Positions 1 through 14,155 of a DNA stretch of 64,000 nucleotides are shown here, in pieces. The position numbers were made by a program, and so were the translations under genes. The notes under the pieces were generated by a model, which made no database searches, was not told the DNA's origin, and saw only the letters and a list, made by a program, of their open reading frames with translations. The first letter of the stretch is position 1. Each line of letters opens with the position of its first letter. This DNA is from Gymnorhina tibicen (taxonomy: Eukaryota > Chordata > Aves > Passeriformes > Artamidae), in assembly GCA_013399875.1 (NCBI GenBank), contig VXAZ01007517.1, forward strand, positions 1,178,001 to 1,242,000, given 5' to 3'.

Positions 1-3000
1 CAGAAAATTTCTCAGGTCTCCCATATGCTTTCATAATTAAACTACTAAGGGAAATTCAATGCTAGTACAACTGATGGGAGTCTATGGTTTATTGCTCTTT
101 GCACATGTCATATTCCTGGTGGGAAATGGCAGGCAGTAGGATGGTATCTGAGCTCAAAAGTACATTGATAAACTCAAACATGATGCTTATTTTTGCCACA
201 TTTTTGTATACATAAAACTCATACCTGTTCTTATTTAAGTAAATCCTTTACACATTTTCATAGTAAAGAATCTTGAAACAAAAGCCAACAACCAAGCCCA
301 TGCAAGTATTTGGAAAGGTTAGTCAATTTTCCACTGTTATCAAATATCTTTTCTTGAAAAGCTGCGTAAACAAATGCTATTTTTGAAACTCTTAGCAAAT
401 ATCTCACATTTGCATTCGTTCAAGTTTATTTTTATTCAAAAGCCTCTCCTAGGTTATTGTTGTGTCTGATTCTTTTACATGTTCACACTTGCTTGTCGGG
501 AGCATTTCAGTTTGAAAATTTACTGCTTTGTGGCCTTTTATACCCCTTAAATCCCTTACCTAAATGCTCCTGAAGACCATGACAAATAAGGCACAACCTT
601 GGCTTTTGAAGGCAGAATGAAGAAAAAAACTTGGTGGCTTTTCTGAACTGTCTTTAAAAGTATCACTCTAGCAAGAGCCCTGCATAACTCTCTTGACTGC
701 TGAAGGTTTGGTGTGACAGTCAATGATTTATGGTGAAAATGGTGATAGGACAATTTTTGCAAACAGTTCAGCAATGGTCTCACTTTATTCCCAGGAAATG
801 TTATTATTGGCTGCCCTGCTAAGTGCATCCAACACCGGGACTGATTTCTGGCCCCCAGTCCAAGTGGTGAAGGGCGGTTTGTGTCTATGCTGCTCAGAGT
901 CAGCGCAGATTGTCTGCACCAGTGCTATGTAGTACAAAGGCCTGGACCTCTGCTGGGCCCCATGCAATCCCCCAGTGACCTCAAATCATAACAATCTTTT
1001 TTGAGTGTGGTTCTTAGTTCAGTTCACAGTGTCAGGAATAGTGAGGACTGTGTTACAGCCTGACAGAATTGTGTTTTCTTAGCAAGAAACGGAAAGTGTG
1101 AACTGTGTGAACTGAACTGTGGGGTGAGGGCATGTCTGAGGATGTAAAACCTGCTACAGGGTGTTATAGGACTATGTGAGATGAGCATAGCCAAACCTAA
1201 TGGGACTTCCTCATCATGACCTTTAGGAAGTGGCTCCCAAAGCCAACCATCCCAAAAACTGTGTGAGATTTTGTTTCCCCAGGACGATTGATTCACTTCA
1301 GAGGAGAACTTGTGAGCAAATTAGCAACACAATATGGATCTCCAGGAGACAAGGATCAATGGGTTACATGGGGACCTAAATTAAGTGATAATTTAGACAG
1401 ATCAGCAACCTCCATGAGAGTTAGGATGGGGCAATGCTGAGTAAAGCAGAAAATCCTGCTTCATATCTTTATCAAGTTTGATATTTAGAGTTCAGTAAAA
1501 GGCCAGTCTTCAGCCAGGTCACTGAGAACTTTGGTGAGGTGAAGGACCATTGGGGCAGGACTCCACGAAAATAACCACGTGGAAATGAATTAATGACATT
1601 TAAGGTTGTTCAGAAAAATTCACTTTTCTATGCAGCTGATTTCAGAAACATGCTGTGGATAATCTAGTTAAAAATACAGAGATATTTAAACACTCCTGAT
1701 GGAAGCACAGGACATTTCCTGAAGATTAATGACTGTTTGGGAGAAGCTGTGGCTTGAAATTCAGCTGAGAGCCATTAGCCTCAGCTAGCCATCAATCCTC
1801 CAGAAAGGTTTGGTGCCAGAGTCATTATTACAATTAGGAGTTTAAAATGTATAGGTGTAGTGTATTTTCTGTGCAAGATGAAGATGCCATTTTGACAGGA
1901 CTCTTCTGGAGAATTGTGCTTTTGGCTAGATGAATGGCTTGGGGTCTCTCAGGAGTATTCTAATACTTTAAAATAATTTCAAACCTCAATTATGCAGCAC
2001 CCTGGAAGATCAGCTGTGAACATCAGACCCAGTCATGCAAACATGTCAAGCAAATAACACCTCGTAAAGAGAATGGCCACTTTGTCTCTGTCTCATCAGT
2101 TGGGCGGTGCTGGATATTAGAGCTTTGTTAGGCAGTCATTAGCTTCAGCATAATTAAAAGCCCAGGATCCAGCTGTTAATAATTGACTGAAGGAAAACTG
2201 TATGGAGAATACCGAATTTGGAGGTTTTGCTGGTAATGATTAAGGGGTTATTACTACACTCAGCAAAGCCAGTGGTAGATGCCATGTTAGAGTCAATGGA
2301 AGCAAGAACGAGCACTTTTGGTCCTTTTCACTAAAGTAGTACACGAAGTAGAAGGGTCATACCCTTTCATAGGTCAGCAGAAACTTTTCTCTACTGCCTT
2401 TTGGACTGTTTTAATCATACTGACAAAGTTCTATCTAGCTATTTTTTAGCTATGACTGTCAGTTCTTCATGGATTTCATAAATAAGGCAAAATTCACTTC
2501 CTGTATGTAGGAAGCTGTTTGGCTTTCTGCTGATATTAAGCTAAAGGATGAGTCTTCAACTAAAGTGTGCTTTACAGTTTTGTGCTGTGAGGCCATTAAG
2601 AGATGGAAAATCTACCACCTTCCTTGGTGTTTCTTTTCATTCATTTATTACCTCATTGTAAACATGTGTCCTTTCTGTTTCTGAATTAGACTGATCTGGC
2701 TCCATCCTGTTCTTGTAGTTAATAGGCTAGGTTTTCCTGGTAATTATTATTTGACATTTCTTTCCCAATCTTGCACTGTAATCAAGTTAACGTCTCATCT
2801 TACTGATAGCCAGCAAAACCCAATTCCTTTAATCTCTGCACTGAGTCACCTGAGCTACATAGAAAAATAGAAGCACTTTATGCTGTAGAGATGTAACAGC
2901 CACATTAGCCATGTGGGAGTTTATACTCTGTTGGTTTTCCATCAGGACAAACAATCTTATTGGACTTATTTCTTTCCAGGATAGCGAAGGCAAATCTGCC

Positions 3001-6000
3001 ATTCCTTGTTCTTCAATGCATAGCTTCATGATTGAGTGTACTGAATATTTTGCTTAATTGGTCCAGAATATTCTGCCATTAATTTTTACTCTGTCAATCT
3101 GTGTGTCATCTGCTAATTTTATTCATAGTAGTATTGGTCGGAAAATTCCAGTTCAGCAATATTTCATAAAAAATTCTGGTTCATGAATCTAAATTATTTA
3201 AATCTAAACATCCTGCATTCAATGAACTTTTCCCAACAGGTTTTCCCTGAGACTGAGGACCTGAAAAAGGCTGGATTTTATAGCCTTAAATCACTATCCC
3301 AGAAAATTGAGTAATAAACACTGTTTTTTAAAAGTTGGGTTACTTTGGAGATTTGAGATAACTTTGGGACTGATTCAAAGTCCATTAAAGTAAGTCGGAA
3401 TCTATGTATGGACTTAATTTGCCATTGGAAAGGTCTTTTTTTTGTGTAATATTCAGGTTTATGTTTTTCTTTGTAGACACGTAGTTTTCTTCTTGCTGAA
3501 AAATTCCTTATTAAAAACAATAGTAGACCATCAGCAAAATCCCACAGCTACATTTAAAAATTATCTGCTTAATTGTGTAGCATTATATAAGCCTATAAAC
3601 TTTTTTGGCTTATTCCTAAGAAAAAAAGGCCTCACTACCTTCTTTTTGTAACTTTCCCTTTGCACCCAAGCACACAAGTAGCGGTGAAGGAATATGAAAG
3701 AAGGGATGGGGAATGGGGTTTAAATGAAAGCAAGGAAGTAAATAAAGGCTTCCAGCACTGTGCAATTGTTCTTCTACAGCTTGTCTTGGAAAGCATCAAA
3801 TTGACCATGAAGGGTGGAGGAGGAAAAGGGACTGAACAGGTGAGACTGGTTTTATCAATGCAGATTGCTACCAATACAATATTAAAGGGGAGCAGTGTAC
3901 TACTACTAATCCAGATGACATAATTTCTGACAAATCATTCGTCATTTGTGAAATCCTGTTTTTAAGTTATAAGGATTGTACTTTGGTTTCTTGGAAGTTT
4001 AAATGTGACTTCTAGGACAGCTCATTTTCCAAAGTTTCCCACAATCTCATAATACTTTGTTTTTAATATCTCATCATTTGACTGTTCACTCATACTTCCT
4101 TCTTGCCAGTGAGAATGTGTTCAGCAATGGGTACAGCGCCATAGGATTTTTACAGCAATGTGTGATTCCTATAGCAGAAGTATCCATATGTGTGATGAGC
4201 ACCAGGAGAATTCTATGCTCAGAAGAAATGTTAGAGTCATTTTCTCCAAATGAGAAACTGCCAGGGAAATGTGTCAAAATGAACACAAGAAAATTATCTG
4301 CCATAACCAGTCATCATTCCCAAGGGAGGGTCAGTGCAAAGGACAGGGGTGTTCGTGTTCTACTGTTAAAAAAGCTCACGCTACTCATGAGTGATCAACC
4401 TGCAAATCACAGTGGTTGCCACTTTTTATTAGCCCTGTTCAGATAAAGGCTTATCCTCTCTAAAATGGTAAGCACTACCAACTGGTTTGGGGTCCATAAG
4501 TTTCCCTGTGCAATGGTGAGTGTAAATCTAGACAGCTATGGTAGCTCTGCATTCTCACTGCAGTCATTTTCCAGTTTGACAGGCTACAAGGGAGCATATA
4601 AAGCAGCAAAGGAAATGCAAGACATCTGTAACAAAACCAGTGAACATGCTATTGATTTGTTTCCCTTGCTGGTGTGGTCCTGGCATTGGTCTCTTTCTCC
4701 AGAGAAATGAGTTAAAGAAACAAGTCCAGTAGAGAACATGGAATTTTACTTCCATTCATCTTCCTTATTTTGCAAGCACCACATTCTGCAAATCCCATGC
4801 CAGTAAAGCTCTTGGATCAGTCCTCAAATTCTTCTGGATCCTTAAGGGAGGAGATGTCAGAGCTGGCCAAGAATCTAAGTGGAAACTGATGACAGAAGCT
4901 GACATTAATCAGCTCCACAGTATGTTCTGCCCAGCAGGTTTCTTCCAATAAATCAAAGGGCTTCAGATCCAAAGGGCATTTAACCATTAGAGAGCAAGTG
5001 TTCACTGTGGTCTGTAGCAGCTAAAGATGATGAATTTAATATTGATTTTCATATATAACCCACTCCACATAACATGTTTGTGTGATTTTACATATAAATA
5101 CACTGGAAAAAATTCTCAGCTGGGGCAAGTCAGCTCCACTGATTTTACTTTACATGAACTGAAGTTTTATTCCCCAGTATATGAATAGAATGAAATGGTG
5201 CTATTCTTTTATTGTTTTTCTTCTTTTTTTCTTTTATTTTTTTTTGAGCTGACAGTGATGGGAAACAAAAACACCATCACATTTGCAAAATTTCTGCCAT
5301 TCTTGTGATAAGCTGTTTCCCCATGGTGAGCACTGAGCAGTCATTAAAGGAAAGAAAGTAATCAGAGTGCTACATGCAGGTCAAGACCACTCGCCAGTGA
5401 GAGTATGAGTCCATAGTTAATCACAGAGGTGAGTCTGTGGCCTCAGCTGGGTTGCTTCAGTGAGCAACACTCACCAGTGGTAAGAGGGTTTTAGCATTCT
5501 GAAAATTCTTTTATTCTTTGATTTTTAAGTTTTGTGTGTTGGGTGGGAGGGCGTATTGATTTTTTTCTTCTGGCTTTTGGGGTTTTTTTTTCAATAATGT
5601 GGTCCTATAAATACATTAACAACAAAAGGAGGGCTAAGGAGAATCTCCATCCTTTATTGGATGCAGGGGGAACATAGTGACAAAGGCTGAGGAAAAGGCA
5701 CTTAAGGCCTTCTTTGCCTAAATAAGCAACACCAGTTATATTCATAGAAGCTGCCTGGATCCCAGAAATGGATCCACTGGTAAGAGGTTTGCTGACCCGG
5801 AGAAAGAGTCTTACATTGCATTAGGAGAAAACATATCAGCTATGAGTGTGGAAGATACATACAAGGTGGTTAGAGAGCTAATCTAAATAGACATCTCTTT
5901 CCCGATCTTGCAGTGAAATTCTGGCACACACTAGAATCTTTGAAAAACACTTCAGTGGTTTAGAAGATTTGTGCTCACTGATTTCATCCAGCCACAGGAC

Positions 6001-6659
6001 TTAAAAATACCCAATACACATTTAAACACAAGACCTGGGCATATGTTATTTGAAAACTTTTCCCCACAAAAATGTGATTCTTCAAACCTCTCAGACCATT
6101 CAAATTTGGGACTACCACTACCAGAACTAAAAGCAGGGATCAAATATATCTCACCAGATTAAATAACATGCTTCTCTTCAAATGCTTTGCCTACAGCATT
6201 AATGGGGCTTTAACGTGTATACCCTGTAGACAAGGCACAGAAGCAAATACAAAATGTGGTGACTGGCAAATTGCAGAATTAAATTTAACCAGATCATAAT
6301 GGTATCATTTTACACCCACTTACAAGGATGGATTTAGACAGAAAAATGTGCAGTTCCCCATTCTGCTACTGGCCTCTATATTCTCACAGAATGTTCCTGC
6401 CACTTCATGAAGAAGTTAGGCAGACAGGTATATTTAAAACACAAACTACAGTGTGTAAACAGGCAGACTTCTTTAAAACTGGATATTATTTCACTGCAGT
6501 ACATAGTGCAAATACTGATTAAATTTCCCCTTTACGTGGGAAAGATTCTGAATGGCAGTTACTAACTCCAATAATACCATAATATCAGGTTTTCTTGTGA
6601 ACACAATGTTTCAGCTGATGGGTTTCATGGCAAGACATGAAGAGCCACAGCACTCTTCT
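1..6659. other. Unannotated non-coding stretch
   Basis: I see no gene, RNA or recognisable mobile element here. Open frames are short (the longest is 129 codons, 4057-4446), overlap frames on the other strand and show no domain. A T-rich low-complexity tract lies at about 5200-5245. The segment at about 720-970 is somewhat less AT-rich and open in both directions over 60-70 codons, but matches nothing I know. Old, unrecognisable repeat remains are likely but cannot be shown by eye. Confidence 0.7.
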
Positions 6660-7697
6660 GAAAAAACTGGCTTCTGGGTGCACTGGGTAAAAAAAAGCTT
6701 GGACAGCCCAGCCCAGCCCAGAGAGTGGTGGTGAATGGAGTTGCATCCAGTTGGCAGCCAGATATTAGTGGTGCATTCCCAGTGCTCAGAGTTGGGGCCA
6801 GTCCTTTTCAATGTGTTTATTAGTGACCTGGATGAGGAAATCAAGGTCACCCTCAGTCAGTTTGCAGATCACACCAAACTGACTGGGAATGTTGATCTGC
6901 TGGAGGGCAGGAAGGCTCTGCAGAGGGACCTGGACAGGCTGGATTGATGGCCTGAGGCCAGTGGCATGAGGTTCAACAAGGGCCAGTGCTGGGTCCTGCC
7001 CTTGGGTCACAACAACCCCTGCAGTGCTACAGGCTGGGGAAGAGTGGCTGGAAAGTGGCCAAGAAGAAAAGGACCTGGGAATGCTGATCAACAGCAGCTG
7101 AACATGAGCCAGGTGTGCCCAGGTGGCCAAGAAGGCCAATGGCATCCTGGCTGTATCAGCAATAGTGTGGCCAGCAGGACCAGGGAGTGATTGTCCCTCT
7201 GTACTTGGCACTGGTGAGGCCGCATCTTGAGTCCAGTTCTCGGCCCCTTCTCGACAAGAAAGACATTGAGGTGTTGAAGAGTGTCCAGAGAAGGGCAACA
7301 AAGCTGGTGAAGGGACCAGAGCACAAGTCCTATGAGGAGCAGCTGAGGGAGCTGGGGGTGTTTAGCCTGGAGAAGAGAAGCCTCAAGGTTTACCTTATTG
7401 CCTCTACAACTCCCTGAAAACCGGTTGTAGCCGGATGGGGATAGGTCTCTTCTCCCAGGTAACAAGCAACTGGACAATAGGAAGCAGCCTCAAGTTGCAC
7501 CATGGGAGATTTAGATTGGATTTTAGGAAAAAATTCTTCAGTGAAAGGTTTGTAAAGCATTGGAAGATACTGCCTAGGGAAGTGCTTACATCATCATTCC
7601 TGGGCCACTTGGAGACATGTGGTGAACTTGGCAGTGCTGGGCTCATCATTGAACTTGATGATCTTAAAGGCTTTTTCCAACCTTAATGATCCTATAA
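6660..7697 (+). mobile_element. CR1 LINE, 5'-truncated copy with end of ORF2 and 3' end
   Basis: This is a CR1 non-LTR retrotransposon copy in sense orientation, covering the last part of ORF2 (reverse transcriptase) and the 3' end. The frame from 6735 reads [15 protein letters not shown] and then QFADHTKL, which is the CR1 reverse-transcriptase active-site region; later frames carry the LALVRPHLE and [12 protein letters not shown] blocks (7187-7417) and the GRFRLDFRKKFF block (7435-7686). The catalytic FADD motif is FADH here (6861-6872), so the second aspartate is lost. A TGA stop at 6945-6947 replaces the expected arginine codon, and the remaining frames are shifted relative to each other. 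The copy ends in the usual CR1 3' sequence (GATCTTAAAGG, then a decayed TATGA-type tail near 7690). It is dead. The 5' boundary is approximate, because similarity fades above about 6670. Confidence 0.95.
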
Positions 7698-10600
7698 AAC
7701 TCTCATATTTCTGCCAATGTCATGTACTCTCTGCTTATTGACCTTACTCGCTAAAATATTCGGACTACTGGAGCAGGAAAAGTACATTATCAAGAATTAG
7801 TAAATTAAATTTGGCTTCTGCCCTGCTAAAACTATTTTAGAGATGTTAGGAATTTGCTGGCAAAATAATTTTGTTATTTTTACAAAGCAGTCACTTGTTG
7901 GGACTTAAACATTTTACAGAAATATGGCAATTAAAAATGGTCCAGGAATGGTTATGAAAGGAATATCTGGTAGATGTAAGAATGACACTAATACTTTCCC
8001 TCATTAAAAAAGTCAATAGCACAGTAAGAGCCTGTAAGATGTAGAAAAGCACCAGCACAAAGTCCTAAACTGCAAATGTGCTTAGATCTATGAGTGAGTG
8101 CATGACGTCTTTCAGAGAGTAGTTTGGTTTTATGCAAGCATTTGAAAAGACTCCATTTTATATGGGGACCAGGAAAATGGTGGAAATAGGATGAAAAAGT
8201 ACTTTTCTTATGAAGCTGCTGCTGTGTTGTTAGCCTCAATGTGGCAAATCTGGCACTACCAGTACCTTTGTGTAAAAAAATATTAGAGGAGTAACGATAT
8301 CTTATTTCACAAATTTGTGGGACAGTTTTATGAGAGAGAAGAGTTTTAATACCCACCCACTTCTCAGACATAAAGGAAAAAATCCCAACTCTATGCAAGG
8401 GGCATGGCAGGGAAGATACCAACCAGCCTGTTTTCCATCAGAGAGACTGTCTCAAAATTAAGTCTCAAGTGCTAGATGAAGTCCCCTTCCTTCTCCCAAG
8501 TGGGTGAAGTGGTTACATAACATATGCTGCAAGTTATCTGAGGAAAGAACTACCATGCTATTAAACAGATGGTAACTGCATCCACCTCTACGTACTTAGC
8601 AGAGAAAGAAGATTGTAGTTCTCCATTCAGGATCTGTCCTTTCTTTGAAATACTACTTCTGGCTTTAAGAGTCAGAAGGAAGGTTCTCAATACTCTTTAG
8701 CAAAATAAAATTAAGTTTTCACCTTAAGAATATCTGTATCTGTGATTTTGTGTGGTATGTGTATAAAAACAGGGTTTCTTTCCTCTAATGACTGAGGAAT
8801 TTGGGGGACAAAAATTACTCTTTTACTTTATATTCCTTTTTTTTCAAGTTTTGACATTTCCAGAAAAAAAAATTAAAGCTGTTTTTTTTTTTCCACAGAC
8901 ACACTGATATTTTTGTAGCAAAATAACAAGATGTTTTGTCAAGAATGTAGAATAAGAAGGGTCTACATTTTTTTGTCTCCAATAGTTGATTATCATTTCA
9001 ATACAAATGGAGAATGTTCTCACCCATTTGAGACAGGGTAGCTGATGTTAATTACTTTCATCATTGTATTAGTCTAACCAGTGCAAACTTTTCATATCAT
9101 CTGCAAAGATGGTGATGTGCAAACAGGAAGACTGGAGTTCTGATTGTGCATGCCCTAACCAAGCTGACCACTTCACCCACTTGTGGGAAAGAAGGAGTAA
9201 GGGATGAATAAATCAGGTCCCCATCTAGCATTTGAGTCTTCATTTTAGAAAGTCTCTCAGATGGAGAACAGACCTGCTGGTGTCTTCCCCCCTCATGACC
9301 CTTACATACAGCTGGGATTTTATTCTTTCCACTTTTGAGAGAAGCCATTAAAGCCAAAATCTTGGGGCAGCATCTGTAGGTGGTTATATCAGTTAGCTCA
9401 AAAGTGAAAGGAACTATCTGTTCTCATAACCGATTTGCATGTGGACCTGGGAAGAGACACTTAGAAGTAAATGATTTAAAAATTTGGGTTCAGTATTTTG
9501 CCTTACTCTCTTCGGCCCTTTCAGATTCAGAAAAAAAAAAAAGAATCAAGCTAAGTGGAGTGTTATAGTTTCTGAACAAAGTGTTTGACAAGGAGATGGT
9601 TAGTCAAAAGTGGAGCCAGTTCCAACGTTACAGTGCGTACAAAGATCCCCAAGTCCATATTAATTTCAGAATTGCATGCTCAACTGATGTATGAATACAC
9701 CCACTGGGAAACTGAAGGTTTTTCTTCTTGTTGCTTGTTTGTTATTTTGCCCTTGCTCCACTTCATCTATTAGTAAATGGGAGAGTGCCAGAGGTGCTGG
9801 GAGTTGCAAGGGAATGACCAGGGAGACTGCTGGCATGCAGCCCTACAGCACTGTCATTAGAGGCAATAGATTCAATCCAGATTCAGGCAGCTGCCCCATG
9901 CACCCAAGTTTAAATCATTGCCATCTTAGGTGCTACATCTAATCAATGGACCTTGATGGGTGTCTCCTGGAAGCAGCTCATTCATACTACCCTTTGAACC
10001 TGGGGATTAAGAGTTTATTTTACTGACAATCTATGGAGCCAGAGTGACCACACACATTCCTCAGGTGGCTGGGGCAGATCCAGGCATTGGTGCTTTTCAA
10101 CCAGATTGCTAAACTATGACAGCAAACCTCTAATCTGTAGTGTAACAATATGGTGGCTTTCTGTAAAAGTTTGAGCTCTCAGCAGATTTTATTGCTTTCT
10201 TTAGGAGTGATTTATTACTCTACATTATATGATTGTGTACCTGGAGTGGTCCAGAAAGTTGTTTAGTTTCTTATGAAGCAGATGGAATACATTACCTTGA
10301 ACAAAACTGGCACTAGTTCTTGTTTTGTTCAACCTTGGAGCCAATTTACATGTTAAACTGGAGCCTTCTGAAGGCAAAGGACACAGAACACAACCCGAAG
10401 TTCCTGTGCAGGTATTCTGTATCAGCTATCCTGCCCACTCATTTAATCAAATAATGCTCTTTCACCCATTCTCCTTTCTCATGCTCTTCTATTGTATAAG
10501 ACATAATTTTTTTTGCCCCCAAAACATTTAGTTACTCACTTTAGGAGAAAGCAAGCATTTTTTGGGGGATGGGTGTGAGAAAGTTAATTGCCTGCACTAC

Positions 10601-12170
10601 CACAGGCACCGTGCATGATTTTGTTGAAGCTAGTCAAGGCCTCTGTCTTAAGCTCCTATCTGGTAAAAAAGAGAATAAAGTGGTTCTCAGCTTCCCAGAA
10701 ATGTGAGATGTTTGAGATTATGAAAATCTCTGATACTGTGGGACTTTTAACTTCGACTTGGTGAATGAGGGAATATAGGAATTTAAATAGCAGTTTTGAT
10801 GGGATTTTTATCTGAATAAGATAGTGTGATTGATACAAAAATATCCACATACTAGTGTAGGCCCATAGAAATCTTTCTGTTTGCCAGTAGTTACTCAGGA
10901 ACATGTACGTCTACTACTGGCATACTCAGAGGTACCACTGTCTTGACTGAAATGAGTAACTAGGTATTCACCTCCAACTTGAAGCTATTTGCAATTCAAA
11001 GATTAGGGCAAGAACTCTTAAAAGCCAAAACAACAAAATTACAACACCAAATGCAAGGCACAGCACAGCCACACAAAAACTAAGGTGCTGGATCCAGGTT
11101 TGGTATCCTTCCTCAGGGTTAGCTGTGGCACAGAAGCAGGAAAACTAGACATAATATTCTTCTCAGGTCTCTTGGGCTCAAACATACATCTTAATACTGT
11201 GATTGTCCTAACTACCAAGTTATAGCAGATTCTGAGGTGCCCTTTGCCTTTCTTTGCAGAAGTTGTACCAGCACATATTAAATAAGTCAAAGGATTCTTA
11301 GGGCAAATAGAAATTCCTCTAAAAATTGGATTATTGGCTTGCTATATTCTATTATAAATATTTTCTACTTAGCCCATATTCCTTGGAAGTGGAGTCTATG
11401 GCTCTTTTATTACAGAAGAAAAAAGTCAAAGTCAGAATCATTCCTACAACATCTCTTGTTTCTGCAGAGCTTGGTATTTTCAACTGAAACAAATGAACAG
11501 ACTGTTCCTATATCTTCACCCCGCTTTTAATTTATTCCCATCTAAGGAGAAAATATGTGACACTTTCAGACCCCTCCAAAGCAGATTCTTTGCTAAGAGG
11601 GCATTGTTGGTTTCTCTCAGCTGTACTTAACCATATTCAAAGAACGAGGCAGTCCTAGACAGACTTTTACAGAAGTGCTATGATCAAAGCTGTTAAGGGA
11701 AAAGGTAGTATTTTAGACAAATCCCTCTCTCCAGTGTTTCTTACTCACTGCAACCTTGTGTAACGTATTTTGAGTCTGTATCTAAGTCCTTTTGCTCAGT
11801 CAGGCCTTATTTTAAACACTTGAATTATTCCACTTACCTGTAGTAAAACTTGGCTTTTACAAACCCTTTATTAGCTTTGAAATATTTATTTCACGTGCAC
11901 TGCATAAACGTTAATTATTTGTGCCACTGTTCCGTGAGTTCATTAATCCTTGAGTCCTTCTCTTAATAGCATTGTCCCCATTAACAGTACATATTTCAGA
12001 CTTCAAATCTTATCTACTAATGTTTGTGTTAGACCAAGCATGGCGAGCAATTCCACTTAATTGTTCTTGCTTATTCAAAGCAGCAACTACTTTCAAAAGA
12101 CAAGAAAAAACAGCCTATACATAAGTGCAGATTGGAAGTGGCTTAACTTCAAGCGTCTGCTGCTGTTTTA
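7698..12170. other. Unannotated non-coding stretch
   Basis: Nothing is identifiable. The 144-codon antisense frame at 7988-8422 has no recognisable domain and no flanking splice or promoter context that I can support. Short homopolymer runs occur (a T run near 8881, an A run near 9530). The rest is ordinary AT-rich DNA. Confidence 0.7.
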
Positions 12171-12495
12171 TATCACATAATCACAGAATGGTTGGTGTTG
12201 GAAGGGAACTCTGGAGATCATTTAGTCCAACTGCTCTGTTCAAGCAGGTTTGCCTTGAGCAGGTTGCAGAGGGTTATGTCCAGGTGGGTTCTGAATATCT
12301 CCAGAGAAGGACACTCCACAGTCTCTGTGGGCCAGAGCCTGTTCCAGTGCTTTTTCACCCCTAATTTTCCTTATGTTGAGACAGAGCTTCCTGTGTTTCA
12401 GTTTTTGCCCATTTCCCTTATCTTGGCACCACTGAGGAGAGTCAGGCCCCATGCTCTTGACACTAACCCCAAAGATATTTGTATGCATATCCTCA
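12171..12495 (-). mobile_element. CR1 LINE 3' end, 5'-truncated (antisense)
   Basis: The left edge reads ATCACAGAATGGTTGG followed by GGAAGGGAACTCTGGAGATCAT, the reverse complement of a CR1 3' terminus. On the minus strand the copy runs through a block resembling GGCACAAACTGAAACACAGG and a block around TTCTCTGGAGATATTCA, then reaches the tail. It resembles CR1 subfamilies that carry the CTGGAGATATTCAAAACCC block. Only about 325 bp of the 3' end is kept, as is usual for 5'-truncated CR1 insertions, and a short internal deletion seems present where the TTCTTTACTGTGAGG-like block should be. No coding capacity remains. Confidence 0.9.
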
Positions 12496-14155
12496 GAGAT
12501 ACTGAAGATGTTACTGTGGATCCAGCTATTATGACCTTAGGCCCAAGAGAAACCCTTCTATGGTGGCAGCTGGATGGCCAAACCTACTCAGGTGGCATCA
12601 GACCATGCATGGGACAAATATATCAAGCTCTTGGCTAGATTTTTCAGTGAGCGATGGCATGGGACTCTATGCTTTTCTTATTCCTTTAAGGACAAGAGAG
12701 AAAACTCCACTCTATGTTTTAGAAGAATAAAAGGTGTCTACAAGTATTAGATCACCTCAGTGCTCACAGGGCAATTGCAAATATTGTTGCATTGGTAAAG
12801 AGCTGGTCAGTGGTGGTTTGAGCACTGTCAGAACAGTCAGGAGAGGAAGGCTGAAAGCAGAGGCAGGAAGCCAACTGGTATCATTGCCCTCTTTTCTGTC
12901 CTGACAGCAAGAAAGGAAAAATTGGCATCTGAGTTGGTAAGCTGGATTTCAATCTAATCAATTTCTCTAAAGCATTTTACTACCTAGACCTCTTTCTGTA
13001 CCTCTTACTTGTGCTGAGGTAATAAATTAGCTTCACATTTAATAGGCACTGACTTCCACCTCAAGACTGAAGTAAATTTAGCATGAAATTCTGAAACATC
13101 AGGCTTTTTCTGAAATAGCTGTCTGTATGCTCAAAATTAGGGGTCATAGTGATCAATTAGTTTTAAAATGAGTGTTAACAGCAGCCTGATGTCTAAAACA
13201 AGTGTCCCCTGCTATAAAGTTCAATCAGCTTATATTGCTGTCCAGCCTAGCTCATCTTTGTTGGCAAGTACTTGTCACATTTCTCTCATTCTTCAAGTCA
13301 TATTGGTACTGTCCTTCTTCCAGCAAATGTCAGTGAATATCTTCACTGTGTCTATAACTGTTTAAAAAATCTTTCCAATCAAATCAGAACCGTTCCCAAG
13401 CCAGTTTAATTTTCCCTGGCTTTCCTGGAGAGGTGGGGAGGTGAAAACACAGCAGGATGCTTGCATTCAGCAAGATCAGGTTGAAAAGCATATTTGAGAA
13501 ACCAGGAAAACAGTAGGAGCAGGGAGGTGAAATATTTAATTCACAGAAAAAAATATGGGAAAAGAAGAACCTTAATAATTACTTATATAATGGAACAGCA
13601 GCAAAAACAAGACAGTGTGAACTTCTAGAGACTGAGGAACAAACAAGATAACAAATGCATTTAATAGAGTAAAAAAGGAAGGGATGCGATGGCACTGAGC
13701 AACTTAGTAAGCAGTTGTCTTCATATATAAGGTACCTGATGTGGATGCAGCAAAAAGGTTTTATCTGGGAACTCAGGGGTGGTCAGTAAGATCAATTCAT
13801 AGATGGTTAAGGAGAACTCCAACATAACAAGGGTGTGGTAGGCAAAAGGACAGTTTAGATAATGCAGTATAATAGTGTTATATCGTTTATGACTGGAGGT
13901 AAAATGGAGTTAAATCATTGAAGAAACTCTTAAAATGTTTCTTTTGAAACCTGTTGCAAGTGCAGACCTTCAAATTGTATTAGTAATATTATTTACCTTC
14001 CTCATGGCTTTGAGATTCGTTTCATCCTACTACACAGTTTCACAAAGGTGCTGTGCAACCTGGGGAGAGTTAGGAGAAGGAAGGGGGATATCAACATGAT
14101 GTCAGCGGTAGAGTCTAGAAAAAAAAAGCCATTTAGCACACCAAACATCTAAACT
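12496..14155. other. Unannotated non-coding stretch
   Basis: No gene is seen. The part from about 13540 to 13930 is purine-rich on the plus strand and could be an old sense-oriented repeat, but I cannot align it to a family. The short open frame at 13168-13365 is not credible as a gene. Confidence 0.65.

Noticed and set aside
6786..7301. 171-codon minus-strand open frame
   Set aside because: It is antisense to the sense CR1 reverse-transcriptase region.
7988..8422. 144-codon minus-strand open frame
   Set aside because: No recognisable domain, no supporting promoter or splice signals; length within chance for a 64-kb window.
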